In this document: piece after piece, positions 1-8,335 of the stretch
How the letters are laid out: each line of letters starts with the position of its first letter
Position numbering within the stretch: the stretch's first letter is position 1
Source: Segetibacter sp.
Lineage (GTDB): Bacteria; Bacteroidota; Bacteroidia; Chitinophagales; Chitinophagaceae
DNA length: 64,000 nucleotides
Assembly: GCA_028288485.1 (NCBI GenBank)
Contig: JAQBNO010000097.1
Span: 30,276 to 94,275, forward strand
Reading direction: 5' to 3'
The notes under the pieces: generated by a model
Database searches by the model: none
Told to the model about the DNA's origin: nothing
Seen by the model: only the letters and a program-made list of their open reading frames with translations
Program-made: the position numbers and the translations under genes

Positions 1-608
1 ATTAACGGGCTGTGAAAAGCACCACCCACCGGTAAAACCAATGCACGTTTAGCACCTGCCGCCTTCATTTTTTCACAGGCTATTTCAATTCCCCTTTTAC
101 TGCCGCTAATGACCAATTGGCCGGGGCAGTTAAAGTTGGCTGCAACCACCACTTCGCCGGTATCTTCCTGGATCTCCGCGCAGATAGCTACAACTTTTTC
201 ATCGTCTAGCGACAACACTGCGGCCATTGTTGACGGATTTTGCTCACATGCTTTTTGCATTGCTTTGGCCCGTACACTTACCAACTTCAACGCATCTTCA
301 AACTGCAAGGTTTTATTGGCGACCAGTGCAGAAAACTCTCCCAGAGAATGACCCGCAACCATATCGGGTCTTGCTTTTTCAATGGTTGTATAAGCAATTA
401 CAGAATGTAAGAAAACAGCAGGCTGGGTAACATTTGTTTGCTTCAGGTCTTCATCGCTTCCGTCAAAAAGCACGTCCGATATTCTAAAGCCTAGAATATC
501 ATTTGCCTGTTCAAAAAGTTCGTGGGCTGCGACGTTGTTCTCATATAAGCTTTTACCCATTCCACGAAACTGGCTGCCCTGGCCGGGAAAAATATAAGCA
601 TGTTTCAT
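1..608 (-). CDS. fabD: Malonyl-CoA:ACP transacylase FabD (partial, 3' end outside window)
   Basis: Transfers malonyl from CoA to acyl carrier protein to supply fatty acid elongation; cytosolic. About 202 N-terminal residues are visible and the frame stays open to the window edge, so the C-terminal third is missing. The start MKHAYIFPGQGSQ carries the family's N-terminal GQGSQ motif. The nucleophile elbow GHSLGEF (catalytic Ser) lies near residue 95, and GAFHSP near residue 200 holds the catalytic His. The ATG is at 606-608 and no earlier start is needed, because the usual FabD N-terminus is complete. The 236 bases to folE contain a GC-rich patch and no gene. Assignment is secure by family motifs. 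Confidence 0.95.
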   Translation of the reverse strand, partial: MKHAYIFPGQGSQFRGMGKSLYENNVAAHELFEQANDILGFRISDVLFDGSDEDLKQTNVTQPAVFLHSVIAYTTIEKARPDMVAGHSLGEFSALVANKTLQFEDALKLVSVRAKAMQKACEQNPSTMAAVLSLDDEKVVAICAEIQEDTGEVVVAANFNCPGQLVISGSKRGIEIACEKMKAAGAKRALVLPVGGAFHSPL

Positions 609-844
609 TAGAGAAAGTTTTTGTTTGATTTGCTATGTGGTTAGTAATTGTAAAGTAAAATATCTACAATCGCTTCACAAGCTATTGAAAAATTTAAACA
701 AGCCTTGCGGGAAGTGTGAAGTTGCCAAAAGGTTTGACGATAAAGTGCGGGCGGCCCCATCCCCGCTTCAATTTAGACGGCCGGCGATGCTGCTACGGAA
801 ACCCTTCGCCGGTATACCCCCCCTCAGTTAGAACACAACAATTG

Positions 845-1441
845 CTAATGAAGGCGCGATGAGATCAATTTCAGAAATTCATCTCTTGTAGGTATTTTTT
901 CAAACTCACCAAAAAAAGCGGAGGTGGTTGTAACAGAGTTTTGCTTTGAAACTCCCCGCATCATCATACATAAATGATTTGCTTCGATTACAACGGCTGC
1001 ACCGACAGGATTTAATGACTGCACGATTGCATCAAGAATTTGTGTAGTTAACCTTTCCTGCACCTGCAGCCTTCTGGAAAAGACGTCGACTACTCTTGCC
1101 AATTTGCTTAAGCCTGTAATCCATCCGTTGGGAATGTAAGCAATATGGGCTTTTCCATAAAAAGGCAGCATATGATGTTCGCACATGCTATACAGTTCAA
1201 TATCTTTTACAACGATCATTTCACTTACATCTTCGTGAAACTTGGCTGAGTTTATTATCGCCTGCGCATCCTGGCTGTAGCCTTGTGTTATAAACTGCAT
1301 TGCTTTCGCAATTCGTTCAGGAGTTTTTAATAGTCCTTCACGATCAGGATCTTCACCCAGCAAACGAATAGCTTCCCGGTAATTCTTCATTAGCCCCTGC
1401 GTCACGTCTTCATCATAAACTTCCGATTTACTATATGCCAT
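845..1441 (-). CDS. folE: GTP cyclohydrolase I FolE
   Basis: Converts GTP to 7,8-dihydroneopterin triphosphate, the first step to folate, tetrahydropterins and, with QueD, queuosine precursors. At 198 aa it has the length of bacterial type IA enzymes. The zinc site is visible as Cys87 and His90 in SMCEHHML and Cys158 in NHLCMMMRG. The [13 protein letters not shown] segment and the C-terminal TRDEFL are also typical. It is the last gene of a minus-strand run behind two PTPS/QueD-family genes, 30 bases after the nearer one, so co-transcription is likely. Downstream lies fabD on the same strand. Secure call; which pathway it mainly feeds is not shown by the sequence. Confidence 0.97.
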   Translation of the reverse strand: MAYSKSEVYDEDVTQGLMKNYREAIRLLGEDPDREGLLKTPERIAKAMQFITQGYSQDAQAIINSAKFHEDVSEMIVVKDIELYSMCEHHMLPFYGKAHIAYIPNGWITGLSKLARVVDVFSRRLQVQERLTTQILDAIVQSLNPVGAAVVIEANHLCMMMRGVSKQNSVTTTSAFFGEFEKIPTRDEFLKLISSRLH

Positions 1442-1471
1442 ATCTTACTTAATGGTTTTACAATTTTTGAA

Positions 1472-1882
1472 TTAAGCCGGGTACTCTACAAAGTTTCTTT
1501 CGGTTTCGTACAGTCGAACCTGCAGGTCCAAGGCGGAATCGAGCTTTTTACGCAATATCTCGTATATAACGATAGCTATATTTTCAGCGGTGGGGTTCGT
1601 TTGCTGAAATTCTTCTAACTCTATATTCAGGTTTCTGTGATCGAATTTCGAAAGCACATTTTCTTCTATCAGGTCGCCTAAAACTTTAAGATCTATCACA
1701 AAACCGGTTTCAGGATCGGGCAGGCCGGTTACTTTAACTATCAACTCGTAATTATGGCCATGAAAATTTGGGTTATTACACTTGCCAAAAACTGATCCAT
1801 TCCTAACCTCATCCCATGCAGCGTTGTTGAGCCGGTGGGCTGCATTAAAGTGTTCTTTACGATAAACCGCTACTTTATTCAT
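1472..1882 (-). CDS. 6-pyruvoyl-tetrahydropterin synthase / 6-carboxytetrahydropterin synthase family protein (copy 1)
   Basis: A 136-aa member of the PTPS/QueD family, which acts on dihydroneopterin triphosphate made by FolE. Zinc ligands are visible as His16 (HFNAAH), His41 and His43 (HGHNY). The catalytic Cys35 sits in CNNPNFHGHNY, which resembles the CNNPNGHGHNY signature of animal-type PTPS more than the CxxxHGH spacing of classical QueD. DHRN and the C-terminal YETERNFVEY complete the family pattern. It lies 30 bases before folE and 126 bases after a second paralogue of the same length. Whether it makes 6-pyruvoyl- or 6-carboxy-tetrahydropterin cannot be settled from sequence. Family certain, substrate product uncertain. 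Confidence 0.9.
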   Translation of the reverse strand: MNKVAVYRKEHFNAAHRLNNAAWDEVRNGSVFGKCNNPNFHGHNYELIVKVTGLPDPETGFVIDLKVLGDLIEENVLSKFDHRNLNIELEEFQQTNPTAENIAIVIYEILRKKLDSALDLQVRLYETERNFVEYPA

Positions 1883-1910
1883 AAAATGGAAAACTTCTTC
1901 TGTTGAATAT

Positions 1911-1938
1911 GTGAAACGTCAAAAGTGAAACGTCAAAA
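1911..1938. repeat. Two tandem 14-base direct repeats between the PTPS paralogues
   Basis: The sequence GTGAAACGTCAAAA occurs twice head to tail (1911-1924 and 1925-1938), directly upstream of copy 1 of the PTPS-family genes. It could be a small tandem duplication or a binding site; nothing in the sequence decides. Confidence 0.7.
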
Positions 1939-2008
1939 AATTAAAAAGGTTCGCGTAGCTTGATTTCGATTTAAAATTTCTGCAAAAAAATGCGCGTTAA
2001 CAAAATTC

Positions 2009-2419
2009 TTAATCGCCGAAATATTCCACATAAATGCGTGGAGTTTCATATAGTTTAATGCAGTGAAGCTTTACGTGTAAAGGCAAGTGTCGTTGCAATT
2101 GCTTCCATATCTCCATTGCGAGCACCTCGGTACTGCACATCTTCCCTTGCAAAAACTCCACGTCGAGGTTCAGATTCTTATGATCCAGCTTACTGATCAC
2201 ACTTTCCTGAATGACTTTACTAAGCTTTTTAACATCAAATAAAAATCCGGTTTCCGGATTAATATGGCCTTTTATAGTTACATAAAGGTCAAAATTATGA
2301 CCGTGCCAATTCTCATTCGCGCAAACACCAAACAGCTCTTCATTTTTTTCCTTGGTCCACGCAGGGTTATAGAGCTTGTGGGCTGCATTAAAATGTTCCA
2401 ATCTTGTCAGGTAAACCAT
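2009..2419 (-). CDS. 6-pyruvoyl-tetrahydropterin synthase / QueD family protein (copy 2)
   Basis: Second PTPS/QueD-family protein, also 136 aa, the promoter-proximal gene of the folE operon. I chose the ATG at 2417-2419 (MVYLTRLEHFNAAH) over a frame-open extension up to 2578, because that extension has no family match, runs through the promoter and overlaps the divergent mqnB. Zinc ligands His14, His39 and His41 and Cys33 (CANENWHGHNF) are present, as are DHKNLN and the C-terminal YETPRIYVEY. The segment that reads PTAEN in copy 1 is CSTEV here, so the active-site surroundings have diverged. The pair may have split roles (for example deazaguanine versus tetrahydropterin synthesis); this is inference. 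Confidence 0.88.
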   Translation of the reverse strand: MVYLTRLEHFNAAHKLYNPAWTKEKNEELFGVCANENWHGHNFDLYVTIKGHINPETGFLFDVKKLSKVIQESVISKLDHKNLNLDVEFLQGKMCSTEVLAMEIWKQLQRHLPLHVKLHCIKLYETPRIYVEYFGD

Positions 2420-2436
2420 TCTGCAGTAAATTTTGG

Positions 2437-2465
2437 CAAAGGTAATATTTGAAATGAATAACCAA
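2437..2465 (-). promoter_or_regulatory. Bacteroidota-type promoter of the PTPS-PTPS-folE operon
   Basis: On the minus strand TTG is followed after 18 bases by TACCTTTG, matching the TAnnTTTG -7 element and TTG -33 element of Bacteroidota housekeeping promoters. The -7 box ends 17 bases before the copy 2 start codon. Confidence 0.7.
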
Positions 2466-2490
2466 CCGTTAGATATACGACCTTTGCTGC

Positions 2491-3159
2491 ATGAAAGTTG
2501 TGATAACATCGGCCACTGAAAGAGAGATCTCACCAATAAAACAAACGATCGATCCTTTATATACAGGAGAAAGTTCAAGGCTGCGAATCTCGTTTCATGA
2601 AAGCGGCGTAGGAATTCTCGCCTCCTGCTTTTCGATCTCCAAACTCATCTTTGAAGAAAAACCCGATTTGATTATTCAGGCCGGCATTGCCGGCACTTTC
2701 AACAACGATACGCCGTTAAGTAAAGTGGTAGCCGTAAAGGAAGAATATGTTGCAGATACGGGTGTTGAAGAAAACAGCAATTTACAAGATCTCTTCGACT
2801 TAAACCTGCAACACCCAAACCTGTTCCCTTTTACGAACAGAAAACTTGTTAACCCAATGCTCGAAAAAATAAACTTATTGAATTTAGACGAAGTCACTGC
2901 TATAACGATCAATGAAATTACTACCCGGCAGGAACGCATTGACCAGTTGAAAGAAAAATATCGTCCTGAAATTGAATCAATGGAAGGTGCATCGCTTCAT
3001 TACTGTTGTTTGCAAACCTATACGCCGTTCATTCAAATCAGGGCTATCAGCAATTATGTTGGCGACAGGGATAAATCGAACTGGAAGTTCAAAGAGTCTT
3101 TTGAAAATTTAGCCAGCATAATTGAAAGGTATATCGATGCGCTGTATACCATTAAATAA
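2491..3159 (+). CDS. mqnB: Futalosine hydrolase MqnB
   Basis: Removes the base from (aminodeoxy)futalosine in the alternative menaquinone pathway. The 222-aa protein begins MKVVITSATERE and has the nucleosidase-fold features of the MTA/SAH nucleosidase superfamily: a glycine-rich IQAGIAGTF loop near residue 65 and the ribose-contacting SMEGAS motif (ESMEGASLHYCC) near residue 163. mqnD follows after 18 bases on the same strand, which is strong context for the futalosine pathway rather than a generic nucleosidase. It is divergent from the pterin operon across 71 bases, with an imperfect -7 box (GACCTTTG) just upstream of the ATG. Confidence 0.9.
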   Translation: MKVVITSATEREISPIKQTIDPLYTGESSRLRISFHESGVGILASCFSISKLIFEEKPDLIIQAGIAGTFNNDTPLSKVVAVKEEYVADTGVEENSNLQDLFDLNLQHPNLFPFTNRKLVNPMLEKINLLNLDEVTAITINEITTRQERIDQLKEKYRPEIESMEGASLHYCCLQTYTPFIQIRAISNYVGDRDKSNWKFKESFENLASIIERYIDALYTIK

Positions 3160-3177
3160 ATCAAAAAAATCAGCACA

Positions 3178-4014
3178 ATGAAGTTTACGATTGGATTCAG
3201 TCCGTGCCCTAATGATACTTTTATATTTGATGCACTCGTAAATAAAAAAATAGATACCGAAGGTTTTGAATTCGAAGCCGTACTTGAAGATGTACAGACT
3301 TTAAACAAATTGGCCATTGCTCGAAAACTCGATATCAGTAAAATCAGTTATGGCGTTTTACCGCTTGTTACTAATAATTATTTGGTTTTAAATAGCGGGG
3401 GAGCACTTGGTAAAGGTGTTGGCCCTTTGCTGATTGCCATGCACGAAATAAAAAATTTGCCTTCAGTTATTGAAGACTTGACTGTAGCTATCCCTGGTGA
3501 AAATACTACCGCTCACATGTTGTTTTCCTACGCATTTCCGGAAGCTAAAAAGAAACAATTTCTCGTATTTAACGAAATTGAAGACGCGGTTTTAACGGGC
3601 AAAGCAGATGCAGGTGTTATTATCCACGAAAACAGGTTCACTTACCAGGATAGGGGTTTATTCAAACTAATGGACCTCGGAGAATATTGGGAAAAGGAAA
3701 CAGCTGCACCAATTCCGCTCGGGGGAATTATCGTGAAGAAAGAGATTGACAAAGAAGTTCAGCAAAAACTCGACAGGCTGATAAAGAAGAGCGTACAATA
3801 TTCGTTTAGTCATTATCCCCAAATCTCTTCTTATATCAGTTCTCATTCGCAGGAAATGAGCGAAGATGTGATGCGGAAACATATTGATTTATACGTAAAC
3901 AACTTTTCTTTAGATTTAGGAGTGGAAGGCAAAGCGGCAGTAAATAAGTTATTAGATGTGTATAGTAACATTCACAAGTGGCGGACTACCGGCACGAATA
4001 TATTTGTGGAGTAA
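3178..4014 (+). CDS. mqnD: 1,4-dihydroxy-6-naphthoate synthase MqnD
   Basis: Converts cyclic dehypoxanthine futalosine into 1,4-dihydroxy-6-naphthoate, the step downstream of MqnB and MqnC in menaquinone synthesis. The 278-aa protein opens with GFSPCPNDTFIFDAL, the hallmark of MqnD, and shows the periplasmic-binding-protein-like fold motifs of the family: ISYGVLP around residue 60, GGALGKGVGP around residue 80 and the IPGENTTAH substrate loop near residue 110. It sits 18 bases after mqnB, an evident operon. mqnA, mqnC and mqnE are not in this window. No odd features. Confidence 0.95.
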   Translation: MKFTIGFSPCPNDTFIFDALVNKKIDTEGFEFEAVLEDVQTLNKLAIARKLDISKISYGVLPLVTNNYLVLNSGGALGKGVGPLLIAMHEIKNLPSVIEDLTVAIPGENTTAHMLFSYAFPEAKKKQFLVFNEIEDAVLTGKADAGVIIHENRFTYQDRGLFKLMDLGEYWEKETAAPIPLGGIIVKKEIDKEVQQKLDRLIKKSVQYSFSHYPQISSYISSHSQEMSEDVMRKHIDLYVNNFSLDLGVEGKAAVNKLLDVYSNIHKWRTTGTNIFVE

Positions 4015-4076
4015 TAGCCGAAATAAGAAATCTGCTATTGGTTTTTGGGTGACAAGCTGAAGAATAAGCAATTTTA

Positions 4077-4100
4077 CATCGTTGTGTCACTCCCTTGTAC
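4077..4100 (-). repeat. Short interspersed repeat, GTACAAG-GAGTGACACAACGATG type
   Basis: Minus-strand reading gives GTACAAGG-GAGTGACACAACGATG, closely matching the copies near 6478 and 22731. It lies between the convergent 3' ends of mqnD and the photolyase gene. Confidence 0.75.
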
Positions 4101-4176
4101 CGCAAAGTTTTATTCAGCTTTTTTTAAACGACTAAATTTTAATACTCTTTATCATTCATCAGGAGTTACAACATAC

Positions 4177-5487
4177 TTACTTTCTTAACGCTTTACCAAA
4201 AACTTCCAGTGCTCTTTTACGCGCTTCTTCATGTACAACCATCGGCCTCGGGTAAGAAAACTCGTTTAATTCTGGAATCCATTTTTTAATATACTCAAGT
4301 CCCTTATCAAATTTCGTTGCCTGTAAATGCGGGTTGAAAATGCGAAAGAAAGGAGCAGCGTCGCAGCCACTTCCTGCAGCCCATTGCCAGCCACCGTTGT
4401 TCGATGCCAGTTCGTAATCCAACAGCTTTTCGGCAAAATAGGCTTCGCCCCACCGCCAGTCAATTAAAAGGTGTTTGGTTAGAAAAGAAGCCACCACCAT
4501 TCTCACCCGGTTATGCATAAAACCAGTAGCATTAAGTTCTCTTAAACCTGCATCAACAATGGGGTAACCCGTCATTCCGTTGCACCATTTTTCAAACTCT
4601 TCTTCATTATTGCGCCAGTCAATTTTTTCGAATTCCGCTTTGAACGCATACCCTAAGCCAACTTTCGGAAACTGCCACAAGATCATTTGGTAAAACTCTC
4701 TCCATATCAATTCGTTCAGGTAGGTATCGTTTATGCTTTTGGCAAGACGGACTATTTGCCTAATGCTTACCGTACCAAAACGGAGATGAACACCTAACCT
4801 TGAGGTACCATTTTCAATACCCGGAAAATCCCTGGTGGAAGAATATTTGATAATTATCTCCTCTTTCAATTCCCGCGATGGAAAGGGATAATTCATATTG
4901 CGAAAGCCCATACTTTCAAGCGACGGCACAACAAGTGTTTCAGCGCGGTAAAAGTTATTGAAATACTTTTCGGTTGGATACGAAGAGAGAAAGAAGTTGT
5001 TAAGTGTCGCTTTCCATTTCCTGCTATAAGGAGTAAAAACAGTGTACGGCTCGCCGTTATCTTTTAAAATTTCATTCTTTTCAAATATCACCTGGTCTTT
5101 ATAAGTATGAAACGAAATAGAGTTCGCTTGTAACAGCTCTCTAATTTTCCCATCTCTTTCCTTTGCGTAAGGCTCATAATCGTGGTTGGTGAAAACTTTT
5201 TCAATTTGGAATTCGGCTACAATAGCTTGAAAAACATCTTCGGGAAAACCATAAAAAACCTTTAAAGTGCTATCGAGAGAAATCAACTGCTGCTGTAATT
5301 CGTGGATGGCAGCATGAATAAATGACACTCTTCTATCACCCTTGTCATCGAGCTTATCTACAATATCCCGGTCAAATATAAATATTGGCAGTACCGGTCT
5401 ACCTTCTTTTAATGCATGATATAAACCTGCATTATCATGCAGTCGCAGATCGCGCCTGAACCAAAAAACATTTATTAACGGCTTCAT
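4177..5487 (-). CDS. Cryptochrome/deoxyribodipyrimidine photolyase family protein
   Basis: Light-driven repair of UV-induced pyrimidine dimers, or a cryptochrome-type photoreceptor. The 436-aa protein has the N-terminal Rossmann domain (VFWFRRDLRLHDN), then the FAD-binding C-terminal half with TSRLGVHLRFGT, WREFYQMI, GYPIVDAGLREL, HNRVRMVVASFL and the WQWAAGSGCDAAPFFRIFNP signature. The conserved Asn/Trp cluster in NNGGWQWAAG fits a class I photolyase. A PabC-like aminotransferase gene lies 28 bases upstream on the same strand. Some photolyases use methenyltetrahydrofolate as antenna, so proximity to folE and a pabC-like gene is suggestive but not proof. CPD photolyase is the likeliest role. 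Confidence 0.92.
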   Translation of the reverse strand: MKPLINVFWFRRDLRLHDNAGLYHALKEGRPVLPIFIFDRDIVDKLDDKGDRRVSFIHAAIHELQQQLISLDSTLKVFYGFPEDVFQAIVAEFQIEKVFTNHDYEPYAKERDGKIRELLQANSISFHTYKDQVIFEKNEILKDNGEPYTVFTPYSRKWKATLNNFFLSSYPTEKYFNNFYRAETLVVPSLESMGFRNMNYPFPSRELKEEIIIKYSSTRDFPGIENGTSRLGVHLRFGTVSIRQIVRLAKSINDTYLNELIWREFYQMILWQFPKVGLGYAFKAEFEKIDWRNNEEEFEKWCNGMTGYPIVDAGLRELNATGFMHNRVRMVVASFLTKHLLIDWRWGEAYFAEKLLDYELASNNGGWQWAAGSGCDAAPFFRIFNPHLQATKFDKGLEYIKKWIPELNEFSYPRPMVVHEEARKRALEVFGKALRK

Positions 5488-5515
5488 TTTTTTCTACCAA
5501 CAAACACATAACTGT

Positions 5516-6373
5516 TTAAATAGTTGACGTTTGAAAAAGAGGAGCCACAAATTTTTGATATAATCGTGACGAGGTGGAATTACTATAATTACTGTTTTGA
5601 ACCTTTTGGACCCACCGGATACCATAAATTGAATTGGTTAGGAAAACTTCTGAAGCATTTAATAGTTCGTCAGGAAAAATTTCCACTTCGTAAAAGGGCA
5701 GGCCCTCCTTTTTAAAACAATTCAGCAAATACTTTCTCATTACTCCGCTTACACATCCCTGGGAAATTGAGGGAGTTTTGATAATGCCTGCTGAAACAAT
5801 AAATACGTTGGCTATAGTTGCATCGGCTAAACTGTTATGAGCATTTAATAAAATGGCGTCATCCAGTTTATTCTGCTTTGCGCGTAATGCCGCCATTATA
5901 TAACCTAAAAAATTATTAGATTTTATATAAGAAAAACGGTCAGCAGTCTTTATTGCATCGGAAAAGAAATCTACAACAAGGCCTTGTTGGTTAAACCGGT
6001 TGGTTTCTGTATTACCTGCCCAGCTCTGAATGATAAAGTTTGGACTATGATCTTCTACATCATACAATCCACCATCTCCCCTATATAGCACCAACCTTAC
6101 CCTCGCAAATGAAGAATGGCCGTTAGCTAGCACCAATGCGGTAATTTGATCTATCAAATATGAAGTGGTAAGAAATGATGGAATGGTAAAACATAAAGTA
6201 TCGAGTGAAGAAAAAAGTCGGTCGAAATGTAGTTGATGTAAAGGGATGTTGCCATTAATCACCTTTATGGTTTCGAAGCACCCATCGCCATAGCGGAAGG
6301 AGCGGTTATTTGGAGAAATAGCCACCTCTTCTTCGCGTACTATTTTTCCGTTCCAGTTTGCAAATAAAGACAT
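5516..6373 (-). CDS. Aminotransferase class IV (aminodeoxychorismate lyase / branched-chain aminotransferase-like)
   Basis: A 285-aa PLP enzyme of fold type IV. The SFRYGDGCFETIKV motif near residue 25, the PLP-lysine segment SYIKSNNFLGYIMA around residue 150 (Lys in FSYIKS) and the ILLNAHNSLADATIANVFIV stretch, corresponding to the cofactor-binding loop, are visible. Length and the GDGCFET motif fit 4-amino-4-deoxychorismate lyase (PabC) of folate synthesis, but D-amino acid and branched-chain aminotransferases share the fold and cannot be excluded. It is upstream of and probably co-transcribed with the photolyase gene (28-base gap). Confidence 0.75.
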   Translation of the reverse strand: MSLFANWNGKIVREEEVAISPNNRSFRYGDGCFETIKVINGNIPLHQLHFDRLFSSLDTLCFTIPSFLTTSYLIDQITALVLANGHSSFARVRLVLYRGDGGLYDVEDHSPNFIIQSWAGNTETNRFNQQGLVVDFFSDAIKTADRFSYIKSNNFLGYIMAALRAKQNKLDDAILLNAHNSLADATIANVFIVSAGIIKTPSISQGCVSGVMRKYLLNCFKKEGLPFYEVEIFPDELLNASEVFLTNSIYGIRWVQKVQNSNYSNSTSSRLYQKFVAPLFQTSTI

Positions 6374-6477
6374 ATAAGGTAAAAACAGCAGTTTGAAAAG
6401 CAGGAGAGAAAATACTAAGTGGAATTATGTGACGATGAATTATACCAAATGTGAGAAAAGTCGCTTGAAGATTTACA

Positions 6478-6501
6478 GTACAAGTGAGTGACACAACGAT
6501 G
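6478..6501 (+). repeat. Short interspersed repeat, GTACAAGTGAGTGACACAACGATG type
   Basis: A 24-base copy of the intergenic repeat family. It reads directly as GTACAAGTGAGTGACACAACG plus ATG and lies in the 226-base gap between a response regulator gene and the aminotransferase gene. Confidence 0.8.
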
Positions 6502-6599
6502 ATGCCAGTTGATTCTCGAGCAGGTAACAAAAAACATCTGGTCGCGGGTTAAACCAGCATGAAAATAAATTGGCTCAAAAAAAATTAGCAATCTGTTCC

Positions 6600-7268
6600 T
6601 TAGCCTTCTACTATTCCGTGTTTTACAGCGTACAAAATTAACCCAGCCGTACTTTTTGCTCCTGTTTTCATTTTTAAACGATCCCTGATCGCTTCGACCG
6701 TACGAGGACTGATATCGACAATATCGGCAATTTCCTTAGTGCTTTTTTCATCGCACATTAATTTCAAAACCTGCATTTCCTTATCACTCAGCTCAGCGTC
6801 ATAAGCAGGATTTGTTTCTATCATTCTCCTGTTTCTTAAACCTGAAAGCATTGCCTTGTTGGTATATTCATTGAAAAAAAATTCTTTCAAATACACCGTT
6901 TTTATTGCTTCGTAAATAGTTTCGCTATCGCTGTTCTTTGTAAGATAACTGTTAGCGCCGATTTCCATTAGTTTACTTATCATACTTACATCGTCATTCA
7001 TTGTAAGCATAATAATTTTTGCATTTGGCAATATTTTTTTTACTTCAGGTAATGTGGCAATTCCGTCGAGAATAGGCATTTGTATATCGAGAAGAATAAC
7101 ATCGGGTTGAAGAAACTTTACTAGATTAAGTAATTGCATACCGTTTTCAGCCTCACCAATAAATTCAATGTCGCTGTAATGTGCTAAAGAAGTTTTCACA
7201 CCGGTTCTGAACAATGCATGATCATCTGTTATCAGAACCTTTATTCTACCATTATTGTCTGTATTCAT
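6600..7268 (-). CDS. NarL/LuxR-family response regulator (copy 1)
   Basis: Two-component transcription regulator of 222 aa. The receiver domain (about residues 8-125) has the acidic pair in VLITDDHALFRTG, the phospho-acceptor Asp61 in VILLDIQMP, and the LTMND and YLTKNSD switch/lysine segments. The C-terminal LuxR-type helix-turn-helix (about residues 155-220) reads LSDKEMQVLKLMCDE, then EIADIVDISPRTVEAIRDRLK. It lies on the minus strand next to a second regulator of the same architecture. A histidine kinase with a third regulator lies about 3 kb away on the other strand, so all three may share phosphodonors. Targets unknown. Confidence 0.93.
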   Translation of the reverse strand: MNTDNNGRIKVLITDDHALFRTGVKTSLAHYSDIEFIGEAENGMQLLNLVKFLQPDVILLDIQMPILDGIATLPEVKKILPNAKIIMLTMNDDVSMISKLMEIGANSYLTKNSDSETIYEAIKTVYLKEFFFNEYTNKAMLSGLRNRRMIETNPAYDAELSDKEMQVLKLMCDEKSTKEIADIVDISPRTVEAIRDRLKMKTGAKSTAGLILYAVKHGIVEG

Positions 7269-7681
7269 TGAGCAACTAATAAAAGTCTTAGAATTATTGA
7301 ATTTAATGAAACCCCGAAAGATATTTAATAAAAACGATAATTCATAAACGGATATTTTACGAGCGGATAAATAAGTAAAAATACTATGCCGCGAATTAGA
7401 AGTTGTACGCGAAAGTAAGTATTAATTGAAACACGAAAATCGGCGCTTTTGCAGGAATTTAAGGTTGGGTAAGTAGCTACTTTTGTAATGCATAGCCCCA
7501 TGGCTTTTTCCCCGTTTTGTAAATCCATTTAAATACAGTAGAAAAGGAGTAATTGTACTGCAATTCGTCCCCTGTTTTAATCCATATTGTAGGAAAGCCC
7601 CCTTGTCCCACATCCTATTACCGAATTAAAAAAACCGGCCCGTTCAGTCGGGCCGGTTTTTCTTAAGATTAATTATAAGAA
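7269..7681. other. 413-base intergenic region between two response regulator genes
   Basis: Holds the hairpin terminator at 7631-7660 for the upstream regulator gene and the AT-rich leader of copy 1. No gene is supported; the short open frames here have no recognisable protein features. Confidence 0.6.
7631..7660 (-). terminator. Rho-independent terminator of response regulator copy 2
   Basis: A perfect 12-bp stem AAAACCGGCCCG / CGGGCCGGTTTT with a 6-base loop, 21 bases after the stop codon of the minus-strand gene. The A/T ends supply U runs in both directions, so it may be bidirectional. Confidence 0.9.
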
Positions 7682-8335
7682 TTATTCCAACAGTTTGTTG
7701 CGTATTGCATACATAATTAGTCCTGCTATTGTTTTTGCACCAACTTTTGTTTTCATATTTTGCCGGATAGTCTCTACGGTTCTGGGGCTCAAAAAAATTT
7801 CATCTGAAATTTCTTCAGTCGTTTTGTCTTCGCTGATCAACTTGAGTATCTTCAATTCTTTCTCGTTGAACTTGACCGGAGTTGGATAAAATTTTCTTAC
7901 TGTTTTCTTGTGTTGCAGCTTTAATAAGACTGCGGCATTAACGAGGTCATTAAAATAAAAGTCGTCGTTCATGCACGTAAGAATAGCCTTATAAATTTCA
8001 TCGGCATCAGTGGTTTTTGTAAGATAGGCATTAGCACCGTACTCCATCATCTTGGTAATGGTTTCTTTATCGTCGTACATGCTAAGAATAATGATCTTCA
8101 GTTCTTCATACTCTTTCCTTATTAATTGAAGCGCCTTGATACCATCTGTTTCTGGCATTCTAATGTCCATAATAAGAATATCGGGTTTTTTCATTCTTAG
8201 TTTATGCATCATATCCTTACCATCTTCGGCTTCCCAGATAATCCTGATGTAATCACGGTTTTTCATAGCCATTCGAACTCCATCCCTGAAAATCTTGTGA
8301 TCATCTGCTAACGCAAGTTGAATCAACTTCTCCAT
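7682..8335 (-). CDS. NarL/LuxR-family response regulator (copy 2)
   Basis: A 217-aa regulator with a receiver domain (ALADDHKIFRDG, phospho-acceptor Asp57 in ILIMDIRMP, YLTKTTD) and a C-terminal LuxR helix-turn-helix (FNEKELKILKLISED, SDEIFLSPRTVETIRQNMKTK). It shares domain order and spacing with copies 1 and 3, and the WEAEDGKDMMHKL segment marks it as a separate paralogue rather than a recent duplicate. It is transcribed away from the divergent small protein gene at 8656 across 320 bases. Its cognate kinase is not adjacent; the nearest is the histidine kinase at 9785-10603. Confidence 0.93.
   Translation of the reverse strand: MEKLIQLALADDHKIFRDGVRMAMKNRDYIRIIWEAEDGKDMMHKLRMKKPDILIMDIRMPETDGIKALQLIRKEYEELKIIILSMYDDKETITKMMEYGANAYLTKTTDADEIYKAILTCMNDDFYFNDLVNAAVLLKLQHKKTVRKFYPTPVKFNEKELKILKLISEDKTTEEISDEIFLSPRTVETIRQNMKTKVGAKTIAGLIMYAIRNKLLE

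Noticed and set aside
109..430. Two small plus-strand frames at the left end
   Set aside because: They lie antisense to fabD, whose minus-strand frame shows the GQGSQ and GHSLGEF motifs.
2420..2578. N-terminal extension of the second PTPS-family protein to 2578
   Set aside because: It overlaps the promoter and the divergent mqnB start and has no family match; the ATG at 2417-2419 gives the standard N-terminus.
7325..7613. Two overlapping minus-strand frames between the response regulators
   Set aside because: Short, unlike any family, and placed in the leader region of regulator copy 1; no promoter box.
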